A stretch of DNA of 48,478 nucleotides from the NCBI GenBank assembly GCA_001931875.2, contig MSJH02000781.1, positions 1 through 48,478 on the forward strand, read 5' to 3'. Origin of the DNA: Byssochlamys sp. IMV 00236. Its lineage: Eukaryota > Ascomycota > Eurotiomycetes > Eurotiales > Thermoascaceae. Positions 1 to 11,059 of this stretch are shown in pieces; position 1 is the stretch's first letter, and every line of letters starts with the position of its first letter. The position numbers and the translations under genes were made by a program. The notes under the pieces were generated by a model. It had not been told where the DNA came from, did not search any database, and was given only the letters and a program-made list of their open reading frames with translations.

Positions 1-810
1 TTTCTTCTTTATAAACAGGACATAACTTTTGTTATAAAAGTTCCTGATCTCTTATTATCTTTTACTTTATTTTACTCTTCACAGTTTGATCAACTTTAAA
101 AGATCTGGTGGTCACTTCAAGCACCTAAACTTATAAATCTCAAGAAAACTTTCTATATTAACAACAGCCTCTACAACACCCTTACGGAAAATTACATTGT
201 ATGAAATTTATCCAAGATGTACTATGAAAAGTATAAAAAGATGAAATCCTTTTGTTAAAAATAAAGATTATTGGATTATTACCAAGATAATTAATCAACC
301 AACTTCCCTTTACTTTCTTTTATAAACAGGATCTAGCTTTTGTCTTATGGTTTCCTGATATTTTCTTCTCTCTTCTTCTTATCTTTTACTTTACTTTATA
401 CGACACAGTTTGATCAACTTTAAAAGATCTGGTGGTCGCTTCAAGCACCTAAACTTGTAAAATCTCAAGAAAACTCTCTATATTAACAACAGCCTCTACA
501 ACTTCAAAGAAAATTACAATAATACAATTATCATTTTATCAGCTTCATAGATAAAAAGACACTGTAACATTTTAGACAAGTTTGGTAGTCATGTCCCACA
601 AGATCAATACGTATAAATAGCCTTGGTCCTTGTCTCTTCTTGTCAAAATTATTCTTGAATACCTCAACCAATTGAATCAACCCCCTTTTCTTTTCTTTTC
701 TTTATATTCATACAATAAGTTGGCCATAATTTTTGTTATAAAAGTTCCTGATCTTATACTCTTATCTTTACACCTTTACGAGCTTAACAGTTGATCTTTT
801 AATAAGATAT
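1..810. repeat. Degenerate tandem repeat, about 324-bp period
   Basis: Two long copies and one partial copy of an AT-rich unit are visible. Copy A runs from about 1 to 235 and copy B from about 311 to 535. Both contain a near-identical block starting at the cacagtttgatc motif (positions 80 and 404), which continues through a region with gatctggtggtc and ends in taacaacagcctctacaac. The offset is 324 bp. A third, more diverged copy (about 690-810) keeps the gttataaaagttcctgatct segment, which is also at 32 in copy A. No reading frame is conserved between copies, so this is a non-coding repeat, not a gene family. Confidence 0.75.
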
Positions 811-2052
811 AGTGATCAGTAAACTACACAAAACTCTGCTTAAATGCAACATTTAACCAAATTTTTGCTTTATAACAAGTCAACCCTCACAGACTCTAAT
901 AAAATTTATAATACTCTTTAACAATTTGTTTGTTTTTTTTTTTTTTGTCATTCTTTAAGTATTTTTTTCATGTATCCGTGATTTTCATTATTATTCAATA
1001 TTCAAGCAATAGCCCTGAGATTTCTTACTTTACTGCTAGTTTATAACAACATTAAAAACGGTTTGCTTTTTATATTTAATTCAGCTGAATAAGCTTGCCT
1101 TTGTTTTCACTTTGTTAAAAAAGATTGATCGTTCGACTGTAGCTCCTTTTATGTTTGTCGATAATTTATTTTGTGTCAATAAAAATGAATTTACAATATC
1201 ATGAACCTTTTAAAAGTCCCAAGCTCATCCTACTATAACTTAAAGATTTTGTAATAAAAGAAACATCGGTACTTCTTTAATAATTTTGCGAATGAAACAT
1301 TCGCTACCGAGCATTCACTATTATCATATGCTGGCAACCATTGGAATAAAGGTAGGCGTAAGTATTAAGTTCCTATATATTGTTTTTGGTGCGTTTAAGA
1401 ATTATATTATATATATTTTAATATGCAAATACAAACAAAAATAAATTATTTGCAACTGTGAGTATTTTGACAATTAAGTATTTTAGAGCTTCTTATTATT
1501 GTATTAAACTCTAGTTAGCAGAGCTTTTTTTTTTTCGAAAAGGAATGATTGTTGATATAAATATGTCATTCATTCCGTTGATCTTTTTTTAACATAGAAA
1601 GTTGAAATAAATAATGAAGCTTTGTCCTTTTACTTGAATGACTTGTTTAAACATATATTCATCCTTTGATGTTCCTATCTTTATTGACTCTAGTACATAA
1701 ACCTTGGCACGTGGACTTTAAGTAAATGCTTTGTTTCTTTCCTTGTGCAACAGAGCTTCACTTTATAACAGTGTAACATCAATGCGATCTGCATGAAAAG
1801 GTAAAGCAATGTATTGCTTTAATAGAAGAGCGATTTGAAAGATCAAATGTACAAAGCCACTTTATTTATGATTCAAGTAAACTCTTGGTTTAAATAATAG
1901 TCGCCAAGTTCATTAGTATTCTTTAAATCTTACTAGATGAACTTTTCTTTTCTCTTCTTCAAAAGGATAGTCATTTACTTAATTGTATTGATTTTCTTGT
2001 TTAAAAAGTGGGGTTTATTTACAAGTAATATGGAGTATCATTTCCAGTTATT
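811..2052. other. AT-rich intergenic stretch, no gene seen
   Basis: This is low-complexity AT-rich DNA with a T-run near 932-946. No open frame of meaningful length, no splice-linked exons and no tRNA-like fold were seen. It lies downstream of the 3' end of the minus-strand polymerase epsilon subunit gene. Confidence 0.6.
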
Positions 2053-2719
2053 TTACTGATCTTCCTTGATCATTTCTTCTTGTTCTTTTTCATTAGTCTT
2101 TTGCTCCATAACTTCATCCTCATCCTCCAATCTATCGTCTAATGTACGCTTCTGGCCTTTTGGTGATGAGGGTGTATTTTCTTCCATTTGAGTATCCTCT
2201 AATTCTTCCTCTTCCTCTTCTTCTTCTGTCTTTGGCTTGGAACCATCCTTTTCCTTCTTTTTCTGCTTTTTCTCAATGGTTAATTTTTGATAGGCTAATA
2301 TAGACCAAGTCAATATCGCTAATCAAAGAAAAAAGTAAGCCACTTGCCTTCAAATGATTTTTTTAGTGGCTCAATCAAATGATCTAATTCCACAATTTCT
2401 AATGCTTGAAACACATGGTTGGCAGTGATTGTTTTCTGATTTGAACCTTTTGCAACATCATTTGAACTAATGAAACACATCAATATTTATAATCGCATAT
2501 TTTGTTTACAATCTCTTACACTGCAGACAGATAATTGATGAAAACAGTTCCAGCCTTATTGACAGCTAATCTTGCATCTTTTTGCAAAAGAGTTCCAGGA
2601 GGGAGCTATAGTGAGTGTTAGAGATGTAAGCAGTGATCATTCTTTTCACTTACAGCATTCTTTAATATTCTTGAGACGTGAGCTTTTGGCAATTCATTAT
2701 CTTCAATGGTACTCGACAT
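2053..2719 (-). CDS. DPB4: DNA polymerase epsilon subunit 3 (histone-fold, POLE3/Dpb4 type)
   Basis: Four exons on the minus strand: 2719-2654, 2605-2520, 2466-2348 and 2294-2053, giving 170 residues. The first about 90 residues form a histone fold: ELPKAHVSRILKNA, then LLQKDARLAVNKAGTVFINYL and NQKTITANHVFQALEIVEL (helices 1-3). These match POLE3/Dpb4, the small subunit that pairs with Dpb3/POLE4 in the replicative polymerase epsilon and in CHRAC-type remodelers. The segment after the fold (FEAYQKLTIEKKQKKK) runs into a long acidic Glu-rich tail, as in the human protein. Intron 3 starts GCAAGT rather than GT: only this donor joined to the tattag acceptor at 2295-2297 keeps frame and the conserved EAY junction. 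The start is the only ATG before the fold. A 157-bp divergent promoter is shared with the isomerase gene. The family call is firm; Dpb4 versus a CHRAC-only paralog cannot be separated here. Confidence 0.9.
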
Positions 2720-2876
2720 GATTTAAATAAAAAATAAAAAAAAAGTACGTATCTGCCATTTGTAAGTCCTCCCCCCAAATATCTTGCTGAGTAATTAAAC
2801 CCTGATGACCGTTTGTTTTAAAAAGCAAACTGTGAGAAAATATCTTTTTCTTTTCTTCTTTACTTAACAATACACG
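2720..2876. promoter_or_regulatory. Shared divergent promoter of POLE3 and maleylacetoacetate isomerase genes
   Basis: Only 157 bp separate the two start codons, so both genes must be driven from this stretch. It is AT-rich, with a pyrimidine-rich tract (tctttttcttttcttcttta) just ahead of the plus-strand ATG, a common feature of fungal transcription start regions. Confidence 0.5.
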
Positions 2877-3678
2877 ATGTCTGAACAAAAGCCTGCTCTT
2901 TATGGTTACTTTAGATCCTCTGCATCTTATAGAGTTAGAATTGTTCTTGAGATAAAGGGGGTTGAATATGACCAGAAGATTGTCAACTTGCTCAAAAAGG
3001 AACAAGTATGTGTATAAGCGCGTTTATGAGTATGTAACTAATGAATATGAAATAGTTCTCTGAAGAATACAAAAAAGTAGTTCCTACTCAAAAAGTACCT
3101 GCCTTTGTTACTAAGGAAGGCAGAGTAATTCTTCAAAGTCAAGCTATCGTTGATTATATTGATGATGTTTACCCAGGTTTGTATCAACTAGTTGTCATTT
3201 CATTGAAAGACTTATTCGTCTTAAAGGACCATCTTTATATCCCAAGGATCCTCTTGATCGTGCTTATGTGAGTTTTATTTTTATTTTGTTTATGTATTTA
3301 TTTATATAATAACAGGTTCGCGAAATTTGCCAAATTATTGCATGTGACATCCATCCTCTTCAAAATCTGGGTGTTTTGCAACGTGTTGCCCCAGACAACC
3401 AAGAAGAACAAAATGCGTTTGCCAAAGAGATGATCACAAAGGCATTCTATGGTCTCGAAGCACGTCTTGCTAAGGTTTCTAGTAAATACTCTTTTGGCGA
3501 TACCTTGACGATGGCCGATGTCTTTGTTGTTCCCATGGTATATAATGCTATGCGACGCGACGTTGATATGTCTCAATTCCCCATCTTGTCTCGATTGTAT
3601 GATACTGTATCTGCCTTGCCCGAGTTCAAACGAGCCAGTCCTTCTGCTCAGCCTGATTGCCCTCCTGAATTAAAATAA
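2877..3678 (+). CDS. Maleylacetoacetate isomerase / zeta-class glutathione transferase
   Basis: Exons 2877-3005, 3056-3176, 3227-3267 and 3316-3678 give 217 residues, the usual length for GSTZ/MAAI. The enzyme isomerises maleylacetoacetate to fumarylacetoacetate in tyrosine/phenylalanine catabolism, using glutathione. The N-terminal thioredoxin-like domain carries ALYGYFRSSASYRVRI and the cis-Pro region KVPAFVTKEG. The helical domain keeps the family signature ACDIHPLQNL and FGDTLTMADVFVVPMVYNA. Ser14 and Ser15 of the SSCS active-site motif are present, but residue 16, normally Cys, is Ala. All three introns are GT-AG. The neighbours show no pathway link. Confidence 0.93.
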
Positions 3679-3785
3679 TAAAAAGTAAGGTGACACACCA
3701 TGACCCAGCCCTTATTCAAATCGAATTTTATGCAACCTGTCACATTTCGAGATTTTTCTCTCTTGTATTTTTTTTATTTTTAAAG

Positions 3786-4678
3786 ATGAGCATAAATTGT
3801 GTCATGTTGACTCAAGATGGCAAGGCGCCTGTACCTTTGCCACAGGAGAAGATGTTCTTTACGCAACCAGACGTCAAGCTTATCTTGAATTGTAACGAGT
3901 AAATGATGATAATATGTAATTTTTTTATTTATGTCCTAACCAACCATGGATGTATAGTGAAGCAGGCTATCCTGGAAACACTGGGTATTTTTTTTTTCTA
4001 TTTTCTATTAGCATATAACCGAATGTGTATATATCTAAATGATCTGACATAGAGGACATTATGAGTCCAGTCGTGGCACTGTCGTCTTGACAAACCAAAG
4101 AGTAGTGTACGCCGCATATATTTTTGTAAACAGAAAAAGTCTCACGAATTTCTTTTAGATTGTTTATCTTGTAGATAAGCCTACACCAGGTTTTCAAAAC
4201 TTGAATGTTCCTATATTAAACTTTAAACAATGGAGATTGGAGCAACCTTGGTTTGGGGCAAACTATGTAGCAGGCACTGTTTTACCTGTAAGTGAGATCT
4301 TTATATACCTTTATCCTTCCAACACTCGTTTAGGTTCCAGGAGGTGGATTATCAAGAACAAGTCAACTTAAACTCACTTTTGCAGAAGGAGGTTTGAGAA
4401 AATACAAAACAATGATTTTTTTTTCTCTCTAAAAAGAAATGATCATAGGTGCCATTGAATTTGCGGATATTCTGCGTAATTTATTGGAAAGGATGGGAGG
4501 TAATGACAAGATCATATATAAAAGAGGGTTTTGATTAAATATATGTATATATATATTATTAGAAACAAATGAAATACCCAGAGAGTATGAACCATTACCT
4601 GAATACCCAGCACCACCAGTAGCATCATCATCAGAACAAGATGGTGATTTGCCTCCTCCTCCTGCATATTCCGCATAA
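3786..4678 (+). CDS. WBP2-like GRAM-domain protein with C-terminal PPxY motif
   Basis: Seven small exons (3786-3898, 3958-3984, 4053-4101, 4159-4287, 4334-4391, 4449-4499, 4563-4678) give 180 residues. The body is a GRAM/PH-like domain of the WBP2/WBP2NL family: RGTVVLTNQR, then LNFKQWRLEQPWFGANYVAG, GGGLSRTSQLKLTF and GGAIEFADIL all align with the conserved core. The extreme C-terminus has PPPPAYSA, a PPxY ligand for WW domains such as those of Rsp5/Nedd4 E3 ligases, which is the known partner type of this family. The exon 3 donor could be three bases later (GTGTAC); the model used gives no gap against the family. Exon 2 is only 27 nt. Function in fungi is poorly known; an adaptor role is inferred. 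Confidence 0.87.
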
Positions 4679-4826
4679 GGCCTATATATATATATATACA
4701 CATACGCACATTAAAAAAAGGTTTATTGATAAGGTCATTGGCACAGCCAAAAATAAAATTAAAGAAAAAAGAGAATACATCATCATTTATAAATATACAA
4801 AAAAAAAAAGAGAGAAAGAGAGATAT

Positions 4827-5682
4827 TTATCCAAAGGTGGACACAATATGAGCTAATTGTAATAAATCATTTCCATTTTGCTTTTCCTTTGACCGATCAT
4901 TCTGTTCATCATCCTGTTTGTTGAACGCATTCGAATTTTCTTGCAGCCAAGTTCTTCTCAGCTGACTTCTTTGAGGCTGTTTAGGATGAAGTAAGGTGAA
5001 GGGTAAATGATTGGTTGCGCTTTGAGGCGTATAGGTCAAGGGACGATGCTGATAAAATAAATGATGGGTGGTCACAGTTTCTGCCACGGGTTGATTATTT
5101 GTACTAGAAGAAGCGGATGAAAGTGTGGGGCTTGATACCTGAGATGTTTTTGCGACAGTGGATAGAGGCAAAGGGAATTGATTGAAACGAGCGGTATTTG
5201 GAATTGTTCGCAGTGATTGATGATAATTCGAAAGATGCTGATCAATAGTTAATGGAGGCTCGATTTGAACAGGATCTGAGCGAATACGTTGATGAGCATG
5301 AAGACGAGGCTTTGGCCTTGTTTCTTCTGTTGTTTGAGCATTTGCTTGTCTCTTTTGTGATCGGCGTGATTTAGGTGACATATGAGTTCTATAATGCTGC
5401 ATCATATTATCTTGACGTGAAAATCTGGATTGACAACCAGGAAATAAACAAGGAAAGTTCTTCTCTCCTGTATGTATTCGATTATGTCTTGCAAGATGAC
5501 CACTTGAAAATGTATGAGTAACAAGAGAAGGGTACTGGTATCGTTATTTACCTTGTTGTGAAACTTTTATTGCATCCTGGTTCAGTACAATGGTATTTTC
5601 TCTTACTTTCTTCTTCTGCAGTATTCAATAAACTCACTTGTCTACCAGAAGCATTCTTGACTGATAATAATCCTTCATTCAT
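4827..5682 (-). CDS. Nrg1-like C2H2 zinc-finger transcriptional repressor
   Basis: Exons 5682-5552 and 5502-4827 give 268 residues. Two tandem C2H2 fingers sit at residues 32-54 (Cys32, Cys37, His50, His54) and 62-84 (Cys62, Cys67, His80, His84), joined by a TGEKNFP linker. The stretch FTTSGHLARHNRIHTGEK followed by PGCQSRFSRQDN is the hallmark of Nrg1/Nrg2-type repressors, which act in glucose repression and filamentation control. The remaining about 180 residues are low complexity (Ser, Thr, Gln, Pro) and probably recruit corepressors. The fingers are N-terminal here, whereas they are C-terminal in yeast Nrg1. A (TG)n tract at about 5715-5748 lies immediately upstream of the start. The gene ends tail-to-tail with the WBP2-like gene, 148 bp apart. 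Confidence 0.9.
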
Positions 5683-6200
5683 TTTATATGTTTCTATCTC
5701 TTTGTATATATATATGTGTGTGTGTATGTGTGTGTGTGTGTGTGTGTAAAAATTATTTATAGAAATAAAGTATAAAAAAAAGGATTCCCTTCCTTTCCCT
5801 TATTTTTTGGGTTTTTTCTTACTCAGATCATCTCCGCGGAACAAGACCCGTATTGGGGACTTGCTATTTACGTATGAAGTAATAAGCTTACTACTGCTTG
5901 CACATATTATTTACACTTTATTCACACACTGATAAAAAAAATGATAATATGAAACAAAATAAAAGGTTAATTAATGAGATATTACAAAAACTGGTTTATA
6001 TCTTTTGACTTTCAGACCGATGGACCCTTTTCTTTTATAGGCGCTGCATTCAATCATTTACAAATGGCTTATGTAAAATAACCATGATCTGCATAAAAAA
6101 AAAAAAACAAGATTGATTTCATTTGTGCATTCTTGCTGACCAAACTCATGCAGATAATTTTCTCTCTTTTTCTCTTCTTTTTCTTTCTTCTTTAAACATA
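5683..6200. promoter_or_regulatory. Divergent intergenic region with (TG)n microsatellite
   Basis: 518 bp lie between the start codons of the Nrg1-like gene (minus) and the CBS-domain gene (plus). It holds a (TG)n run at about 5715-5748 right next to the repressor start, and pyrimidine-rich DNA before the plus-strand ATG. No coding frame or RNA gene was seen. Confidence 0.5.
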
Positions 6201-7688
6201 ATGAATCATTATCAAGACTGGAGAGAAATAAAAGTATCAACCTTGGTCAAGGATCAAAAAGTGATTGAGATGTAAGTTGTATATTTATAAAGATAACTTA
6301 TAATAATCAATCAAAAAAAAAAAGTTCAAGCAAAATATCTATCGAGGAAGCATGTCAAGTTCTATTTGAGAATAACATATCATCGGCGCCTATCAAACAT
6401 GAGGGAAACTATATAGGCGTGTTTGATTATGGTGACGTGATTGCTTATATATTACTCGTACTACAACCCAAGGATAAGGAAAAGGAAAGCTATAGTATCC
6501 AAGATATCATGAATAAGGCGCTAAAGGGAGAGAAAGTATCTGTCGGTTTAGTGAGTGGTAAGTGAGGAATATTGAACAAGCTTGGTTAATAAGCATAGAC
6601 CTCTCCCGAAAGAACCCATTTTATTCTATTCAACAAGACTCTACATTGTCAACAGCCATTGAAATATTTGCTCTTGGAACACGTCGAGGTAAAAATAAAA
6701 TAAAGTACATTTATACTTGTTCAATGGACTTATTTAATGGACTAGTGTGTGTCGTGAAGCCTGATGGCGGAATACAAGTAATATAGTAGACGTATTTCCC
6801 CTTGTTCATTACTTATTATTATTATCTGTAGGGTATTCTGTCTCAATCTACGGTCATTCAGTATCTGTATGAGCACACGAAACAATTTCCAGATCTTGGT
6901 GAATGCATGAATAAAACAGTAAGAAGAAAAAAAAAAAGGGCTATGCTATCATTTTGTAACACAAATATAATAGATTCATCAGCTGAATCTTGGAAAAGAA
7001 CCTGTGATAAGTGTTCCAGCTAATGCGACTATGCTGAACGCACTAATGATAATGAGTAAGTATTGTGCAGTTCATCTTGGTCTTTACTAACAAAGCATCA
7101 AGGTCAACATGGTGTCTCTTCTTTAGCTGTTGTAAGCAGTGATAAAATCATTGGAAACATAAGCATGACAGATGTCAAGGTAACCATAGCAAACAAAAAA
7201 AAAAAAGGAAGAAAGAGGGGACGTGCGTTAGTGGCTGTGAATATGTGTGTGTGTGTGTGGTAATGGTAGTAAGGGCGGAGATAACCTTCAATTTGTGTTC
7301 ATTATAGCATGTGATGAAAAGCTATCGTCATGGATTATTATGGAAAACGTGTTTTCAATTTGTGAGCTATATAAAATTAGAGCAAGGCATCATAGAAGGA
7401 CAGGTAAGTAACCATAGAAACAAAAAGAAGGAAGTTAACAAACAATAGGATCGATTACCCGTATTTGATGTCCGTCCTGATACTCATTTAGGATTCGCTA
7501 TTGCCAAATTACTTGCAACAAGGGCACATCGTGTTTGGGTAACAGATGAAAAGCAGCAACTACTTGGCGTTGTTTCTCTTACAGATATCTTTCGTATTCT
7601 TGCTACTGTGGCTGGTATTAAACTACCAAATGAAAATCGTAGAACGAGTTTGAATGTTAGTACTTTCAACAGAAGGGACATAAAATAA
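6201..7688 (+). CDS. Four-CBS-domain protein, Sds23/Moc1-like
   Basis: Nine exons (6201-6271, 6325-6557, 6599-6688, 6746-6777, 6832-6918, 6974-7055, 7103-7179, 7308-7403, 7449-7688) give 335 residues. Repeated CBS motifs are visible: ENNISSAPIKHEGNYIGVFD, TRRVCVVKPDGGIQGILS, HGVSSLAVVSSDKIIGNIS and TRAHRVWVTDEKQQLLGVVS. The block LLWKTCFQFVSYIKLEQG followed by GQDRLPVFDVRP resembles Sds23/Moc1, which inhibits PP2A-like phosphatases and affects the cell cycle and nutrient response. The AMPK gamma subunit (Snf4) is the alternative and is similar in length, but the C-terminal signature favours Sds23. The exon 2 acceptor is ambiguous between two AGs six bases apart (6324 and 6330), adding or removing two residues. 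Confidence 0.85.
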
Positions 7689-7789
7689 AAAAAGGTACAC
7701 CTTTTCATGTTTATACTCAGCTACTCATCATCACCCATCATCATCATCATCATCATTATCATACACATTTAAAAAGCATGGTTACCTGA

Positions 7790-7870
7790 AAATCTTTTTT
7801 TTTTTTCTTTTTTTCTTTTTACTTTTTTTCTTTCTTCTCTTTTCCTTTTTCTTTCTCTCTTCTTCATCAA
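7790..7870 (+). promoter_or_regulatory. CT-rich tract upstream of Zn2Cys6 gene
   Basis: Nearly uninterrupted T and C over about 80 bases, starting about 95 bases before the ATG at 7963. Such pyrimidine tracts commonly precede transcription starts in fungal promoters. No clear TATA element was seen nearby. Confidence 0.4.
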
Positions 7871-7962
7871 GTCTACTTTATCTTATTCTTTTTCATTATT
7901 TTCCCACAACTTCAGTCTTTACGCCTCTCTTCTGAAGATTAAATTAATTAAAAATCCGAGTT

Positions 7963-10452
7963 ATGCCACCCAAAGAGAATAGCAGTAATAATAATAAAGA
8001 AAACACAAAAGAACAAGGCAAACGAAAAAAGATTGTCAAAGCATGTAAAGATTGCCGAAGAAGAAAGGTAAAGAGGATAGGTAAATGTGTGTGCAGCTGA
8101 TAATAGTTACCACTTAGGTCAAATGTGACGGTGAAATGCCCTGCAGTACTTGTAAGAGGTCATCCATACAATGTGTGTTCGAATCAAGCACACCTAAAAG
8201 AGGAGCCAACAAACATTATATTGAATCGTTAGAGAATAGAATACATGTGATGGAAAGAGCACTTCATTCACTAGGAGGAATGCAGTTAATTGAAGAGGCA
8301 GTCAGAAGACAACAGATGATAGAGGAGCAGCAGCAGCAACAGCATCAAGGTACAATTTATATGTTTGTTTGTTTACTCCAAATTAACCTTGTTAAATAGG
8401 ATTCAAAATAAATGATAATAATAGGTTCTTGCTAAATGAAATAGGAAATCCATACTACATTCAGGATATTTTACCAGGGGATTTTTCATCCACCAGCAGT
8501 AGTACAACAAGTTCATCACCTAACCAACAACAGGATGAGTTGATTCAATACTTTATGATCCAAATTCAGCCTTATTTTCCTATCTTTGTACCTACCTATT
8601 TTAATCGACTCTATCTGGCAAATGAGATACCTCATATACTTATATATGCTATCTGTGGGTTATCTTTATTCTATCAACGAGAGGACGGGGAAGAATATAT
8701 TCAGAGAGCAATGATCATGTTGGATGAAGCTATAGGAAAACCTTCGATCATGATCATTCAGACTCTCTTGATCCTTTTAAAATATTCAGAAACAGACCAC
8801 GAAAAGAGCAAGAGTCTATTATCAAGAATCACAGAGCTATGCAAAATGTTAGATCTAAAACGATTAGTCTATCAACAAGACAACGATAGTAATGGTAGTG
8901 CAGAGGCTCTGGAGACAAGGAAAAGAACCTTTTATATGGTGTTAAGATACAATGTCCTTTTATGGCAAGTATCAAAATAGATGTATAAAAATGGAAATTA
9001 ACCTTTTAATACATATATAGCATGGAGCAAAATTTGGAAATTGATAGTTATTTCATAAAGGATACAGCTGCATTTAGGACGAGCGACGATTTCGTTTTTG
9101 ATTCTTCAGTGATTACCTTATCCAACATTTACCAGCACTTGCGTAGAATTACAAAAAGACAGGATGCTCAACAGGATAGTAGGAATAATCAGCAGGTTGT
9201 TGAAGAAAGTCTATTTATTATGCAGCTGCAGCTGATGATAGATAAGGATTTCATTCAGTTGCCTCCTATCCATCAAAAATTAAAGTTCCCCGCAGGCGAA
9301 TTGCCCTTAAACATCAACGCAATAACAAGGCTTTCCCATATTTATCACCATTTAAACATAATCCTACTCCATTTCCACTACTCAAAATATCCATTACCTC
9401 AGCCATCGTCCATTAATAACGATATCATTCAGTACCCTCATCGAGATCTGTCCTTGGCATCTTCGTCTATCTTGGTCAGACTACTGGAAGGCATGCTGGC
9501 TGAGAATATCTATAAATTTATTCCGCGAGGTGTTCACTTTCTACTGTACTGCAGTCATTTGGCTTCAACAGTCATCCAGCAACTAGATTATATGAACCAC
9601 TTTGATGAATATCAACGATCGCTAAATCTTATCCAGCGTATCACCTGTGCCAAACAACAAAGGCGGTTTAGTCAAATCCCAGCTTCTTTGCTTCAACTTT
9701 CATCTGCAGATGTATCAAATTTATCTATTCAATCACAGCCTCAACCACAATCGCAATCACAATCGCAGCCGCAACCACCACCACAATCACAGCCTCAACA
9801 ACAACAACAACAGCAACATCAACCACTTCACAATCTTCACGCGGCCCCTCTACAGATCAACACAAAGAAATCACTGCGTACGACCTCCTGTGTCGACCTC
9901 AGGTCTGTCCAACGACTTCACTCTCAGCAACAACCCACACCTAACTTTACCCAACATCGTAAGCCGGTTGCCTCAGTCATTTCGTCTAGCACGACATCGA
10001 CAAACCCTGCTCCTTATCGCCACGCTTCGTCTCCAACACTCAAGGGCCACCCTTCACCTCCTGGTATACCTTACCCTGTGGTCCACGAAATTATACCTCA
10101 AACTACCCAATCATCACTTCTTCGACAACCAGGCAAGATGCGAGTTCTCAGAAAGAGTTCGTCCTTACATGGTCTATCTAATACTTATCGACAACAGCAA
10201 CAACTGTACCATCAACAACAGTTACTACAGCAACAACAACAACAACAACAACAGCCAATGATGCCCATGTTTCAACATCCATCACCTCTTGATCTACATC
10301 GACCTTATCAACCAACACTTTTGGATTATCAAGATGTCAAAATGGGGTCCAATGAACTCATGGATGATTTTTCGCTTCAGCCTACTGATTTTAATTTTCT
10401 TAGTCATCAAATGTTTAATGATGAGAGAACAGAGGGGCATCCTCTACTTTAA
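7963..10452 (+). CDS. Zn2Cys6 transcription factor with polyglutamine tracts
   Basis: Exons 7963-8067, 8118-8349, 8400-8964 and 9021-10452 give 777 residues. The binuclear cluster is canonical: Cys28, 31, 38, 44, 47 and 54 (C-X2-C-X6-C-X5-C-X2-C-X6-C), followed by a basic linker and a short coiled coil (YIESLENRIHVMERALHSL). A fungal-specific middle homology region follows (FMIQIQPYFPIFVPTYFNRL). The C-terminal half is disordered, with Gln/Pro/Ser repeats at about 9726-9825 and a polyQ run at about 10186-10254. The last intron is ambiguous. Either a GC donor (TG|GCAAGT at 8965) joins the TATAG acceptor at 9020, or a GT donor at 8969 joins an AG at 9026-9027; both keep frame. The target genes are unknown. 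A long pyrimidine-rich promoter tract lies upstream (about 7796-7865). Confidence 0.9.
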
Positions 10453-10509
10453 TTTATTGATTTATACTATAATAATAAATAACTGTGTATATAAATATAT
10501 ATATATGTC

Positions 10510-10935
10510 TTATGAAGGAGGAGGTGGGTGAGAGGGAATAGGTGGCCGGTGATGAGTTTTTAGAATGGACATCAAGTCATCTAATGTATCTAATGCTTTT
10601 GTCTTTTCTGTTGCTGTTGCTGGTGTTGTTGTTGTTGTTGGTCTTGTAAATAGTTTGTTCATATTTTGCTTTTCTACTTGTTGTTCCAGTTCAATAATAT
10701 ATCGCTTTAATTGCTCATTCTCTTTTTCTAATCGTTCCATTCGTGCAGGCCAATCTGCCATACTAGTCACTTTGGCTTCTAATTCCTTCACATACCGTTC
10801 TTTTCTCTGTCGAAAGGCTCTTTGTGCTGCACGGTTCTGTTCGGCTCTTCGACTCTCTGTTAGTGTCTTTTTTATCTTGGATTTACTATTATTATGGTTG
10901 TCTACAGTGTTACTAGCAGTGGTATTATTTGACAT
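10510..10935 (-). CDS. Yap/Pap1-type bZIP transcription factor, short
   Basis: Single exon, 141 residues when started at the ATG at 10935 (an upstream in-frame ATG adds a hydrophobic stretch unlike any bZIP N-terminus). The basic region RRAEQNRAAQRAFRQRK contains the NxxAQxxFR signature of the fungal Yap1/Pap1 class, which recognises TTAC-type half sites. It is followed by a heptad region (VKELEAKVT, RMERLEKENEQLKRYI, LEQQVEK) for dimerisation. The rest is a Thr-rich then Pro-rich tail. It is much shorter than Yap1 and has no C-terminal Cys-rich redox domain, so oxidative-stress sensing of the Yap1 kind is not supported. It converges with the Zn2Cys6 gene, with only 57 bp between stop codons. 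Confidence 0.88.
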   Translation of the reverse strand: MSNNTTASNTVDNHNNSKSKIKKTLTESRRAEQNRAAQRAFRQRKERYVKELEAKVTSMADWPARMERLEKENEQLKRYIIELEQQVEKQNMNKLFTRPTTTTTPATATEKTKALDTLDDLMSILKTHHRPPIPSHPPPPS

Positions 10936-11059
10936 ATATATACAAAGAGAAAAGAAATATATAAAAAAGAAAAAGGGCAAAAAAAGGAGATTCTCACGAA
11001 CACTGACAGCAGTTTATTACGTAATGAACTGGTCGTACCATAACTGATTATGTAATAAT

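Noticed and set aside
3298..3576. Minus-strand frame opposite the isomerase gene
   Set aside because: Antisense shadow of a well-conserved exon.
5558..5749. Plus-strand frame upstream of the CBS gene
   Set aside because: Lies over exon 1 and the (TG)n promoter of the minus-strand repressor; no homology.
9647..10261. 204-residue second frame inside the Zn2Cys6 gene
   Set aside because: Shadow of the CAA/CAG-rich polyQ region read as Asn/His/Thr runs.
10936..10980. Upstream ATG extension of the bZIP protein
   Set aside because: It would add a hydrophobic MPFFFFIYFF stretch encoded by what looks like a T/A-rich 5' leader.
10565..11047. 160-residue plus-strand frame across the bZIP gene
   Set aside because: It is the antisense of the bZIP coding sequence, with hydrophobic low-complexity content.
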